Shown: in pieces, positions 33,979 to 46,473 of the stretch
Layout: each line of letters starts with the position of its first letter
Numbering within the stretch: position 1 is the first letter of the stretch
NCBI RefSeq assembly: GCF_050003625.1
Contig: NC_134399.1
Location: 223,876,975-223,940,974, forward strand
DNA from: Haematobia irritans
Lineage: Eukaryota > Arthropoda > Insecta > Diptera > Muscidae
Reading direction: 5' to 3'
Length of the DNA stretch: 64,000 bases
The notes under the pieces: model-generated
Database searches by the model: none
What the model was told of the DNA's origin: nothing
The model's input: the letters and a program-made list of their open reading frames with translations, nothing else
Made by a program: the position numbers and the translations under genes

Positions 33979-35040
33979 TGTTTAAAAAATAAAATTAAAT
34001 TTCTTTTTCAAGTTCAATTAGTATAAAATTCAGGAAAAATATTCAGATAGGCTTTCGCTTTTCCAAATCCGAATTGCCGGGCCTCACGCTTGACACCTGC
34101 CATCAGATTTTGTACAGCCACCTTGTCCACCTTCATCGCCGCAGAAAGCCAGTTTGCCTTGAACTGCTGTTCGTCCTTAGCAGTTTTTTTGTCTTCTTTA
34201 GGTTCCGCTTGACAATAGCCCAGTATTTCGCAATTGGGCGGAGCTCTGGCGTGTTGGGAGGGTTCTTGTCCTTGGGAACCACCTGCACGTTGTTGGCGGC
34301 GTACCACTCCATGGCCTTTTTACCGTAATGGCAAGATGCCAAATCCGGCCAAAACAGTACGGAACAACCGTGTTTCTTCAGGAAAGGCAGCAGACGTTTA
34401 TTCAAACACTCTTTCACGTAAATTTCTTGGTTGACAGTCCCGTAAGCTATGAAAATGTTGCTTTTCAAGCCACAGGTACAGATGGCGTGCCAAACCAGAT
34501 ATTTCTTTGCGAACTTTGACAGTTTTATGTGCTTGAAAATATCTGCTACCTTTCCCCTTCCTTTTGCCGTATAAAACTCCTGTCCCGGAAGCTGCTTGTA
34601 GTCGGCTTTGACGTAGGTTTCGTCATCCATTACCACGCAGTCAAACTTCGTCAGCATCGTCGTGTACAGCCTCCGGGATCGCGCTTTGGCCGTCGTATTT
34701 TGTTTATCACCGCGATTTGGAGTCACTACCTTCTTGTAAGTCGATAGTCCGGCTCGTTTTTTGGCTCGATGCACGGTTGTAGACGATACACCCAGCTTAT
34801 TTGCGGCATCTCGGAGAGAGAGGTTAGGGTTTCGCTTGAAACTACCGGAAACTCTCTTTGTCGCCTCAGCGGCTTCCGGTTTTCGATTTCCCCCCGATCC
34901 AGACTTCCTGGCTGTCGACAAACATTCCCCAAACACTTTAATTACATTTGTAACGGTTGATTTGGCAACTTTTAGCGATTTTGCCAGCTTTGCGTGCGAG
35001 TAGCTCGGATTTTCGCGATGCGCGAGCAAAATTTTGATAC
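33979..35040 (-). mobile_element. DD37E element, copy C, both ends lost
   Basis: Similarity to copy A starts at about 33979, inside the 3' untranslated part, and stops abruptly at 35040 in the codons for RIKILLAH. The terminal repeats are absent on both sides. The right side joins a mariner relic directly, without a target duplication, so this is a deletion or recombination junction. Confidence 0.85.
34014..35040 (-). pseudogene. DD37E transposase, copy C, catalytic Glu replaced and frameshifted
   Basis: This is the longest DD37E reading in the window. A frame of over 300 residues runs from RIKILLAHRENPSYSHAKLA through the first Asp (VVMDDETYVKADY), CTCGLKSNIFIAYGTVNQ and the second Asp (WPDLASCHYGKK). 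At the third catalytic position the motif reads RPIAKYW instead of RPIEKYW, a GAG to GCG change. A one-base loss after KRNLKKTKK shifts the frame. The usual stop after KAKA is mutated to a Tyr codon, so the correct frame runs on about ten residues. The first ten or so residues are missing, and the 342-residue ORF is an accidental fusion with antisense-like mariner sequence upstream. Confidence 0.87.
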
Positions 35041-35158
35041 GTACTACAAAGAATTGAATATTCTGCGTTGTCCTAGTGGTGCAATTGCGACGTGTCATGT
35101 TTTTTCTGAAAAAAACACCCGTGATCAAGCTCATCTGTAAAAACCCATTCAATCGACG

Positions 35159-35918
35159 CACTGTGGTTCCAAATGTTTTTTTTTTTTTTTTTTTTGAAAT
35201 ATTTCCGCAACTTTTGAAAGGATAAATATATCAACATAATTTTGAGTGTTTTGAGTGAAAGCTGAGGTGTTTTTGTCTATGTTTGCAAGTTTGTGAATCC
35301 TTAGTTGGTCCACGAGCTGACCTGTAGGCGTTGAAAATTGGTCACCTCGGGGGAGTCAAATTTTGTTTTTGCTCCGCAATTATGAACTGATTTCGATAAT
35401 TTTTTTTTGCTGGATAGAACTTGTAAAACCCTTCAAAAAAGTTAGGTTAGGTGGCAGCCCGATGTATCAGGCTCACTTAGACTATTCAGTCCATTGTAAT
35501 ACCACATTGGTGAACTTCTCCCTTATCACTGAGTGCTGCCCGATTCCATGTTAAGCTCAATGACAAAAGAAAACAAAGATCGGGCCCTGAGGTTCAAAAT
35601 ACTCACATCACTTTGTTAAAATTTTGCAAAAAAATGAATTGTGGGGCCCATATTTCGCAAACTATTAAATATATTCGCACTCACTCGCAACCTTTTTTGT
35701 AGGGTTTTACAAGTTCTATCTAGCAAAGAAAAAATCATCGAAATCGGTTCATAATTGCCGACTTTCAACGCCTACAGGTCAGCCCGTGGACCAAGTAGGG
35801 ACTCACAAACTTAGAGAAAAGCACCTCAGCTTTCACGCAAAGAAAAAATTATGTTCATATCTTTATCCGTTCAAAAGTTGCAAAATTGTTTCCAAAAAAG
35901 CGATTTGAAACCACTGTG
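35159..35918. mobile_element. Foldback element with Transib-like ends, CGACG target duplication
   Basis: This 760-bp element has long imperfect inverted arms of about 200-250 bp. It begins CACTGTGGTTCCAAAT and, read inward from the other end, CACAGTGGTTTCAAAT. It is flanked by the 5-bp direct repeat CGACG (35154-35158 and 35919-35923). Removing it rejoins the mariner reading frame. CACAGTG-like termini with 5-bp GC-rich duplications are characteristic of Transib transposons, the RAG1 relatives (established knowledge). There is no transposase here, so the assignment is inference. A SINE tail lies in the loop. The left arm has about 40 bp that the right arm lacks. Confidence 0.7.
35444..35571 (-). 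repeat. SINE 3' fragment in the loop of the foldback element
   Basis: TTAGGTTAGGTGGCAGCCCG, then ATGTATCAGGCTCACTTAGA and TGCCCGATTCCATGTTAAGC. It is the reverse complement of the SINE 3' half, truncated at about the middle of the body. Confidence 0.85.
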
Positions 35919-36405
35919 CGACGGCTGTTTACTTTCGGTTCACACTCGCAAATCCACAATACATTACCTATCACGATGCCATAGACGTGTTTCGAAGCAC
36001 CGTGATCGTATTTTCGGAGAATTTCTTTCGGCCAATCGACACGAGCCATTTTTGGGAATTTAGTGGAATCCAAAGCGAACAAATTTTTCTTGATGGGAAA
36101 AAAGTCTATGGAATATTGAATAGTGATCCCACTAATGCCTAATAATAGTTGCCGTACAGCATCAATGGTTTCCGGAACAAAAATTCGTCTTGGAGTAAAC
36201 TAAGGCCTCGGTGGAATTCTCCACAGTATTGATAAACACTGGTCATTGACGGAGGTTCATTGCCAAGTTGAATAAAGTCATCGATGCCCTTTTGTTGAAC
36301 TATTCCACGTCGAAAGTTGTAAAAAATAATCACACGAAAATGTTCCCGATTTAGTTCTATGTTTTGGTCTTTTAAGGTCCTGTAAACAACACAAATACTG
36401 CTCAT

Positions 36406-37365
36406 ATGAAAAAATGTGCTGAGTACTTATGTTATATCCTCAAAAATGCCAGGCTTTACGAAAGATCTGTCATTTGGCAGATTGCAATACTAGGGTTGTC
36501 TAATCCCGAAAAACTTCCACATGTTGCATCTGTTCTCGCGATATATTCGGCTCACGAGCAAGTTTTCCTCCACTGCGGTGTATACAAATCTGTCAGTTTA
36601 AAAATGATAGCAACCTGAAGTTGGTTACATTACATATCAGCCACACTGCATATATATGCTGTGTATGGCAGTAATCTATCAAGTCGATATGTTTCAAATA
36701 GAGTGAAATGACACTAGTAACAACATCAACGTTTCATGTTGTTGGAATTGTGGAGTTGGCCAAAAAACAATTCCACAAAATAACAAAAAACTCTTCAGTA
36801 AACGTGTTTCTCATTGTTGTGTAGAGGATTTTAGTGAAAAATTCAATCAAATAAATTTCAACACTAAATGCAACACCGTCTAACGAAAGCTAAAAAAAAC
36901 AACAACTACAGACAAAATAATGCTGTAACAAAAACAAATTTAAAAGTGCTGGCGTTAGGGATTTATTTCGCCGTATGTACATGATTCTAAATTCTGCAAT
37001 TGTGTGAGAATTTGTATGTATGTGTGTGTGTGTTTTTTTTTCATTTCTTTTAGAGTACTTGGAACTAACAACAATGACTTTCATAGTGTAGTATAGAGTG
37101 CAACTACATTTCACACTTTACAAATTCTGTAAATTTGTTTACAAATGAACATCAGTTACAAACTCACATGGGTCACACGTTTACAGGTGAGGCACAGTGG
37201 GTGTAATGATAGAAATTGTTACCATTCTGGAAAGTTGAAGTGCCTCAAAAATGAATGGAAATAAAATCAATTTATAGATCCAGTCAACATTTTAATTTGA
37301 ATAATTGCCTGAGTCTATATATTTTTGGAAATTTCGAATATTATTATGCTGAGAAACAAATCACA
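36406..37365. other. Stretch without a recognisable gene
   Basis: Mostly AT-rich. Short ORFs (36406-36618 plus and 36890-37114 minus) have no family resemblance I can name. There is a GTGTGTGTG run near 37020. Confidence 0.45.
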
Positions 37366-37810
37366 AAGTAAGAAAAGTCTAAAGTCGTGCGGTGCTGACT
37401 ACATTATACCCTTCACCACTTTGTATACTGAAAACAGTGATACCATCTCAATTCCTTCAAATTTTTTTGGGAGTTATATAAGGGTTTATAATTTCATAAA
37501 ATTATATATGCAGTAAAGCCAAGTTGGCCATAGTCAAACGATTTTCTTTCTTTTTAATTCGAATCACTTAACTACAATGACAAAACGACTACAATGAGAA
37601 CGACAATATTTTTTCAGTGAGGATGTTATGTATAAAGCTGGCCCGATTTGGCTGATAGTTTGATAGTTCTACTGGACGCACAAAATATTCGGATGTAGGA
37701 AATTTGAAGACGATCAGTTGAAAAACAAATCAATTAGACAGACAGACGGACGGACATCGCTAAATCGACACAGAATTTAATTTTGAGACGAACGGAATAC
37801 TAAATGCAAA
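37366..37810 (+). repeat. Family C element, degenerate and interrupted
   Basis: Head AAGTAAGAAAAGTCTAAAGT then CGTGCGGTGCTGACTACATT. A MITE-like segment around 37540-37615 (ending TTTTTTCAGTGAGG) interrupts it. The tail resumes with CAGACAGACGGACGGACATC and GCTAAATCGACACAGAATTT. Confidence 0.65.
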
Positions 37811-38236
37811 TTTATTAGACATTATTAATTTTTTCACTTGATAAAGCAAATTTTGTAGTTTGAAGTTAAATATTGGAGTTCAAAATTGCAAGAATGTCTT
37901 TAGTGTCATACGAAGTTCAAGATGGGCGAATTTGTAGTTCATTAAGTTGAAAAAAATATTACAGTAAAGGAAACTTTCTTAAACCATAATATTTCTATTT
38001 CCACTAAAATATAATTAAATTGGCTTTAGTGAAATAGAGGGTTCACTTTTTTGAGTGTAGAGGGTTCAGTTATTTATTTTTTTTAGTGAGTGCGAAGGGT
38101 ATAAAAATATGTCACTATGGGATTTTGATAATTTTTTTTCTATTTTCCAATATAGTATGGAGTGTAAAAAGCCCATAGTGTTTGGAATTTTATTATACAC
38201 TGATAACCAGCGAAATCCTCCATTTTACCCCTTATA
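37811..38236. other. AT-rich stretch with a MITE end
   Basis: 38012-38065 matches the CACTGAAAAAA-type MITE terminus (AATTGGCTTTAGTGAAATAG, TTCACTTTTTTGAGTGTA). Nothing else is recognisable. Confidence 0.45.
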
Positions 38237-39170
38237 AAGGGTGATTCTTTTGAGGTTAGGATTTTCATGCATTAGTATTTGACAGATCACGTGGGATTTC
38301 AGACATGGTGTCAAAGAGAAAGATGCTCAGTATGCTTTGACATTTCATCATGAATAGACTTACTAACGAGCAACGCTTGCAAATCATTGAATTTTATTAC
38401 CAAAATCAGTGGCAGAAAATCCGCTTTTTTATCGACAAATTTTGTTCAGCGATGAGGCTCATTTCTGGTTGAATGGCTACGTAAATAAGCAAAATTGCCG
38501 CATTTGGAGTGAAGAGCAACCAGAAGCCGTTCAAGAACTGCCCATGCATCCCGAAAAATGCACTGTTTGGTGTGGTTTGTACGCTGGTGGAATCATTGGA
38601 CCGTATTTTTTCAAAGATGCTGTTGGACGCAACGTTACGGTGAATGGCGATCGCTATCGTTCGATGCTAACAAACTTTTTGTTGCCAAAAATGGAAGAAC
38701 TGAACTTGGTTGACATGTGGTTTCAACAAGATGGCGCTACATGCCACACAGCTCGCGATTCTATGGCCATTTTGAGGGAAAACTTCGGAGAACAATTCAT
38801 CTCAAGAAATGGACCGGTAAGTTGGCCACCAAGATCATGCGATTTGACGCCTTTAGACTATTTTTTGTGGGGCTACGTCAAGTCTAAAGTCTACAGAAAT
38901 AAGCCAGCAACTATTCCAGCTTTGGAAGACAACATTTCCGAAGAAATTCGGGCTATTCCGGCCGAAATGCTCGAAAAAGTTGCCCAAAATTGGACTTTCC
39001 GAATGGACCACCTAAGACGCAGCCGCGGTCAACATTTAAATGAAATTATCTTCAAAAAGTAAATGTCATGGACCAATCTAACGTTTCAAATAAAGAACCG
39101 ATGAGATTTTGCAAATTTTATGCGTTTTTTTTTAAAAAAAAAGTTATCAAGCTCTTAACAAATCACCCTT
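38237..39170 (+). mobile_element. DD41D element, copy 2, internally deleted
   Basis: This 934-bp element is flanked by TA (38235-38236 and 39171-39172), with AAGGGTGATT at one tip and AATCACCCTT at the other. It keeps more of the N-terminal codons than the other two copies but has its own deletion junction at about 38409. The rest is nearly identical to copies 1 and 3. Confidence 0.92.
38351..39062 (+). pseudogene. DD41D transposase, copy 2, out-of-frame deletion
   Basis: From the ATG at 38351 the reading is MNRLTNEQRLQIIEFYYQNQ and then shifts to WQKIRFF, because the deletion is out of frame. The catalytic part is open separately from 38409 (MAENPLFYRQILFSDEAHFW), 217 residues, and contains all three catalytic Asp residues (SDEAHF, QQDGATCH, TPLDYF). 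It is identical to copy 1 there except Asn to Ser before WPPRSCD. HTH residues beyond about position 20 are missing. Confidence 0.88.
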
Positions 39171-39172
39171 TA

Positions 39173-39422
39173 GCTATTATTTTATTTTCAATGATGTTTT
39201 TGTTTTTGGTTTTCTTCCAAAAACCCTCAAATCCAGCAAAAAGTGCGACTGTATTTGACCAATAGAGCTGGAACCATTGACAACCATAAGCCAACACTGA
39301 ACTAACTTCCGTTTATTTGGCTTCTGTTCGCTGATGTCGTTGCTAGTGGTATTGAAGTTACTCAGTTCAATTGCCAAAAAACCCATAACCGAAATAAACT
39401 TCTCAATAATACGGACAGAATA
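39173..39422. other. Short spacer without a gene
   Basis: No feature recognised. The 65- and 69-residue ORFs here overlap the transposon end or are unsupported. Confidence 0.4.
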
Positions 39423-39981
39423 CCCAGCAAAAAAATGTTAGCCCGTAGAGAGAATCTCATTGAATTGCTTATTTAAGCTACAAAGTGAGGATCTATGCCA
39501 AAGGCATGGCCAAAACAGCAACGATTACATTCTTTTGTGATCCCGGAAATTATGCTAAATCGTACCAGAAGCAAGGAATTTTTCACGCGGTCTTATATTA
39601 CGTTGGAACCGAACTTTGGAAGTCATTCCTTTAAGCATGAGCTGCAGCCATTTCGAATCTGTTCTACAAAGGTTATGCCAATTCTCTATTTCGGATTTTA
39701 TTTTGGAAAAAATATATAAAAAATATCCTTATATTTTCGATTTTCATCGCTACGCAAAGACGGACTGAAGTTCCTGTTGACTTGAATATTTTTCACATGA
39801 ACTTCTGGGTCTTCGAAGATATGAAATAGTTTTTTTAATGCATAGTTTTTTTATTTGTCCTTACCATGTTTATATGCACTCATATTTAGAAAGTTTAAAA
39901 TTATTTCTAAAGTGCATCTCTGAAGAAGCATTCGTACATGTGCATTTACTTGAGAGGAATTCCAAACGTTTTTTTGCTGGG
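39423..39981. mobile_element. MITE with CCCAGCAAAAAA inverted ends
   Basis: It begins CCCAGCAAAAAAATGTTAGC and ends CGTTTTTTTGCTGGG, with ATA on both sides (39420-39422 and 39982-39984) as a possible 3-bp target duplication. It is 559 bp. The 74-residue ORF at 39495-39719 has no recognisable motif. Related starts occur at 33472 and 44497. Confidence 0.65.
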
Positions 39982-40840
39982 ATATTAATCAAAATCAATC
40001 GGTGCATAAAAAATTAATTTTAACCAACGTGTCAAGTGCATGTTTTAGGTTAAAGTGGCAGCCCGATTAAGTTTCAGGCTCACTTAGAATACGCAGTCAA
40101 TTGTGTGCCCGTTTACCACAGGGAAATTCCAAACGTCAACAATATCAATGGAAACATCTTTTTATAAGTCACAATATTAATATGTGGGAGCTATATCTTA
40201 ATCTATATCTTAATGTGACTGATACTTCATATCAGAAAGTGAATCATTGGGAAAGTGTGCACTATTATTCAAAAATTCAGCAAAAGCTTTCTAACTACTT
40301 CTCTTCCGCCCTATCTCCTAAAGATCCCTGTGCTTGCTGGACACATCAATTATATTTATCTCTATAGACGGTGAAAGAAAATTCTACTGGGATATCTCAC
40401 CTTTGATTGATGATGCCCCACTATGGTATAGCATGTAAGCAAAAGTCACGCAAGCCTCTGATGACAAACTGCAACAAAATTGAATTGAATTTAAATGTTA
40501 ATTAAATTTTTGTTGGATTTTGGTGTTATTTAATTTGGTGATGGTCTTACTACCACTGCTCACTGAATATTCGTTGGCTGCTGTTTATTATTTTTTGTTA
40601 TTTGCAGTTGTTATGCGAATGATTTCGAATGCATTTATACGGGAGTAGCATCATGCTCAACCAATGATTTTATGCCATAACATGACCCTTTTGCCAGTGT
40701 TGATTCACCCTCTTTGGCGTTTTATACAAAAAGAGCGCGAACGACATGTTTCAAATTCAAATGTAGAGTTTTAAACTCCATTTATAGATATTTTTTGTGC
40801 ATATACATTTAGCTAATTGTATGAGACATTGCCAAAGAAA
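39982..40840. other. Stretch with a SINE fragment and no gene
   Basis: 40046-40125 is a diverged SINE 3' piece on the minus strand (AAAGTGGCAGCCCGATTAAG, CAGGCTCACTTAGA). The remainder has no recognisable feature. Confidence 0.5.
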
Positions 40841-42197
40841 TATGATATGATATGATATGATATGATATGATATGATATGATATGATATATGATATGATAT
40901 GATATGATATGATATGATATGATATGATATGATATGATATGATATGATATGATATGATATGATATGATATGATATGATATGATATGATATGATATGATAT
41001 GATATGATATGATATGATATGATATGATATGATATGATATGATATGATATGATATGATATGATATGATATGATATGATATGATATGATATGATATGATAT
41101 GATATGATATGATATGATATGATATGATATGATATGATATGATATGATATGATATGATATGATATGATATGATATGATATGATATGATATGATATGATAT
41201 GATATGATATGATATGATATGATATGATATGATATGATATGATATGATATGATATGATATGATATGATATGATATGATATGATATGATATGATATGATAT
41301 GATATGATATGATATGATATGATATGATATGATATGATATGATATGATATGATATGATATGATATGATATGATATGATATGATATGATATGATATGATAT
41401 GATATGATATGATATGATATGATATGATATGATATGATATGATATGATATGATATGATATGATATGATATGATATGATATGATATGATATGATATGATAT
41501 GATATGATATGATATGATATGATATGATATGATATGATATGATATGATATGATATGATATGATATGATATGATATGATATGATATGATATGATATGATAT
41601 GATATGATATGATATGATATGATATGATATGATATGATATGATATGATATGATATGATATGATATGATATGATATGATATGATATGATATGATATGATAT
41701 GATATGATATGATATGATATGATATGATATGATATGATATGATATGATATGATATGATATGATATGATATGATATGATATGATATGATATGATATGATAT
41801 GATATGATATGATATGATATGATATGATATGATATGATATGATATGATATGATATGATATGATATGATATGATATGATATGATATGATATGATATGATAT
41901 GATATGATATGATATGATATGATATGATATGATATGATATGATATGATATGATATGATATGATATGATATGATATGATATGATATGATATGATATGATAT
42001 GATATGATATGATATGATATGATATGATATGATATGATATGATATGATATGATATGATATGATATGATATGATATGATATGATATGATATGATATGATAT
42101 GATATGATATGATATGATATGATATGATATGATATGATATGATATGATATGATATGATATGATATGATATGATATGATATGATATGATATGATATGA
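40841..42197. repeat. GATAT pentanucleotide array, about 1357 bp
   Basis: About 271 head-to-tail copies of GATAT. The only visible interruption is an extra AT at about 40888-40889, giving GATATATGATAT. From there to 42197 it is perfect. All three minus-strand frames are open because a 5-bp unit reads as a repeating Ser-Tyr-His-Ile-Ile in every frame. These 468-496-residue ORFs are artefacts. Confidence 0.97.
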
Positions 42198-42324
42198 TTC
42201 TGCGGGCGGCCATATACACATGAAATTATACCAAATAACCATATCATATTCCATTTAACCTAATCAGAATATATAATATTTAAAACTAATTATACTTTAC
42301 GCTAAATTCTTATAGCGTAGCACA

Positions 42325-43092
42325 TCAAACATGTGACCGGTCTGGCTTTTTCTTCTTCCTTCGCCAAAGCAGCATTGTCTTCCTTCTTTTAATTCCTTTG
42401 TTGAACAAACTGCACCCATCATTAGCGAACTGTTCCTTGGGGATAATTGCTACCATATAACGCACCAATTCTGCACCTCGTTGCACTCCGGCGGTGAGTG
42501 ATAGTCTTCTTTCAGCAATAACAGCTCTTCCCTCTACTACCCAAGCCTCCACGTCATCTTGACTCTCAGATGCCAAATATTCTTCCTGCTTCTCATTTGG
42601 TGGCTCTATGGATCTATCCCTATAGACCCTAATAGTAGGATTGACATCAGGGCTCCTTCCAATCGAGTATGACTCATCTGATCTATTCCTATAGGCCCAA
42701 GTAGTATCAGGGCTCTTTCCAATGGAGCCTCTGTCGTTTCTGTTGGAATTTTCTCTGGAGTGGCAGCAGTATCATTAATCGTACTTTGTGTAGGTTGTTC
42801 CTCCGGCGACTCTTTGGATCTAGACCCAAATGATAGGTTCAGTGTCAGATCTCCTTCCATTGGAGCATGAGTCCTGGCTTTATTGTAGCCATCGTTCTAG
42901 CCTCTTTTTTTTTGGATGGATTTTTGCACTAAGATTGTCATATTGTACCTCTATGCGATCGAAAGTAACAATCACTTCTTCGGAATCCAAATCGAAATCC
43001 CTCAAATTTTCCGCATGCTCTGCCAATTTCACGAATTGCCTTTCCAAACCATATTGTTGTCTTCTCAACAAGTCTCTGGAACAATGGCCCAA
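42325..43092 (-). pseudogene. Possible retroelement gag-like relic
   Basis: Three consecutive minus-strand readings lie in this order. 43092-42880 has an acidic, coiled-coil-like piece (RQFVKLAEHAENLRDFDLDS, then FDRIEVQYDNLSAKIHP). 42860-42606 has SKESPEEQPTQSTINDTAAT and a Pro/Thr-rich linker with an internal duplication (LERALILLGPIGI and LEGALMSILLLGSIGI). 42576-42325 ends in a Lys/Arg-rich tail (RRKTMLLWRRKKKKP). The first piece recalls the N-terminal part of BEL/Pao Gag, and the basic tail would suit nucleic-acid binding, but no zinc knuckle, protease or reverse transcriptase is present. Frames are broken. It could instead be an old host gene fragment. The element assignment is a guess. 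Confidence 0.3.
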
Positions 43093-43099
43093 TTCATAT

Positions 43100-43781
43100 T
43101 AAGCACAGAAATTCTGGCTCCACTTGCCACTTGAATCTCACCACAATTTTTTTTCCATATTCAGTTCCATTATTAGATGCTTTCTAGCAATTTTAGTAAA
43201 GAACAGTTGAACTTTAAGATTTACCTACACACAGAACGGGAACGAACGCAAGTGTGCAGGATTCCCAATCTAGGGAGTGAATTCCCTTTCTGCAACCCTT
43301 GCCGATTTTGCCTCCGATCCGTTCGGAAGGCTTATTATATTCTTACCGTTCGAGTCTCTTATTACGGGTGGGGAAAAACTCGATCCGGCTCTAAGGACCA
43401 AAATGTAAAGAAATAATACTTTACGCGTTGAATCTCTTATATTTGATACATGGTTGTGGTTCGACCCGACCGAACTTTCGACTGCTCAGCAAAAAAAGAG
43501 CTTCAAAAAAATTGGTTCCGGAAATTGGATTCAAATTTTTGATCCGGAAGTAGTGCAAACTTGGATCATGTCAAATAAATTTTACACGGGCTTATCAAAG
43601 GACGGAAGTACTCCTATGTTTGGATCCTCTGCATTGCTTTAGAAGTTGTGCCTTGCAAGTTCATTTGGATGAAGAAATTTAATAAACTAAAAAACAAAAA
43701 TGGTTTCTTCAATTTCACTTTTTTGTACACTTTTATTTTCTTATTATCTATTTTTACAAATTGAAAAACTTCTTCGCTTCC
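43100..43781. other. Stretch without a recognisable gene
   Basis: Mixed composition. TTTACATTTTGGTCCTTAGA read on the minus strand near 43400 could belong to the leader of the gag-like relic. The 62-residue ORF at 43454-43642 has no recognisable motif. Confidence 0.35.
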
Positions 43782-43850
43782 ACCGGTGGTTGAACCTGGA
43801 TCTGTTGGTATCATAACAGAACGCCTTAGCATACTTAGCCACAAAGACCA
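43782..43850 (-). repeat. Second tRNA-like sequence, possible SINE head
   Basis: On the minus strand it has an A box TGGCTAAGTATGC, an anticodon-like stem CTGTT/AACAG and a B-box-like GGTTCAACCACC, in that order and at tRNA-like spacing. It is followed by a unique body and A-rich sequence. It differs from the SINE at 30348. There is only one copy, so it is uncertain. Confidence 0.4.
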
Positions 43851-43965
43851 GTGAGCACGATACATCTAAACGTCTATTCAAATGTTTGTGATATAAACCT
43901 AATATGACACCACGGCATAACACTCTAACTACTTCCGGAGATGTTCTTATTATTAATAAAAACAT

Positions 43966-45733
<1,768 letters not shown>

Positions 45734-46473
45734 CTATACACGGGTAGCTATACATGTTTCAGCACTGATAAAGATATGCATCACGGAGATATTGTGTGCG
45801 TCCAGCCCATTATCGACCTCGAAAGGAATGCCGATCCTAGCTCGAAATCCCGTCGAGCATTCTAGTGGTGCAAAAATTCCGGCAGATGATGTGTCACCTA
45901 ACCCTGATTCCGAGGAATATGGACGCCACAAGATAAATCGGACAAAAGATACCACTTCTACTGAAGTAACTATGGTAACTAAACCCCGAAACGATCAAGG
46001 CAAAAACCTATACAACGATATATAAAGGTTGCCATTGTGGACGACTCATGTGCGGATAGAAGAAAAAGCGAAGGCAACTGGAAAATACTTGAAAGCAGCT
46101 TACTGTTCGAGGTCTTGGAACAAATACGACTGGGGGCAGATGAGCCTCTCTACTTCGGAAACATTCAGTCTAATCAAGGACACAATATTCTGCACTGTAA
46201 GACGGCCCTTGCTTGGCTAAGAAGAACCTTGGAGGGATCGCTTACTCGTGATGTTAAAAGCGCAAAATAGACGGAATTACCCCACAGATGACTGGATGAT
46301 TCTGGCGGGTCCCAACCGATTCGGGGAGAAGTATGATCATGGCTGTAAACATGGAGACATTGGAGAAACTGGATGCAAAGGGACACCGCTTTAGTGTAGA
46401 CCTAAGCAGCGCCGCCGTAAGACCGTTAAAGAATTCGGAGGAAAGATTAAAGACTGGTCCAGTAAGTAGATGA
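45734..46473 (+). pseudogene. LINE ORF1 remnant (LOA/R1-like)
   Basis: Plus-strand readings in two frames carry SGAKIPADDVSPNP, VDDSCADRRKSEGNW, ESSLLFEVLEQIRLGADEP, NILHCKTALAWLRRTLEG, and finally FWRVPTDSGRS with METLEKLDAKGHRFSVDLSS and VRPLKNSEERLKTG. The order matches the C-terminal part of ORF1 proteins of LOA/R1-type LINEs, which bind the RNA. At least two frameshifts and an internal stop (after PQMTG) inactivate it. Its stop codon TGA (46471-46473) overlaps the ATG of the endonuclease frame (46470) as ATGA, a layout seen in intact LINEs. The 5' limit is uncertain. Confidence 0.55.

Larger units (their letters stand above)
35041..36405 (-). pseudogene. Mariner transposase relic, split by a foldback element
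   Basis: On the minus strand, from about 36360: IELNREHFRVIIFYNFRRGI, SVYQYCGEFHRGLSLLQDEF, VPETIDAVRQLLLGISGIT (with a deletion before GISG), MARVDWPKEILRKYDHGASK and CEPKVNSRR. The element at 35159-35918 interrupts it there. Beyond it, PSIEWVFTDELDHG and then FFSEK...HVAIAPLGQRR continue the same family order. The first catalytic Asp appears altered (GNVLWI where GDESWI is usual). It is the same lineage as 22971-23570. The right-hand part ends at the junction with the DD37E copy. Confidence 0.8.

Noticed and set aside
34133..35161. 342-residue ORF as an intact transposase
   Set aside because: Its first ~40 residues come from out-of-frame mariner sequence, the catalytic Glu is Ala and the C-terminus is frameshifted.
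40757..42254. Three long minus-strand ORFs of 468-496 residues made of SYHII repeats
   Set aside because: They are translations of the GATAT array. A pure 5-bp unit without stops is open in every frame, so length has no meaning here.
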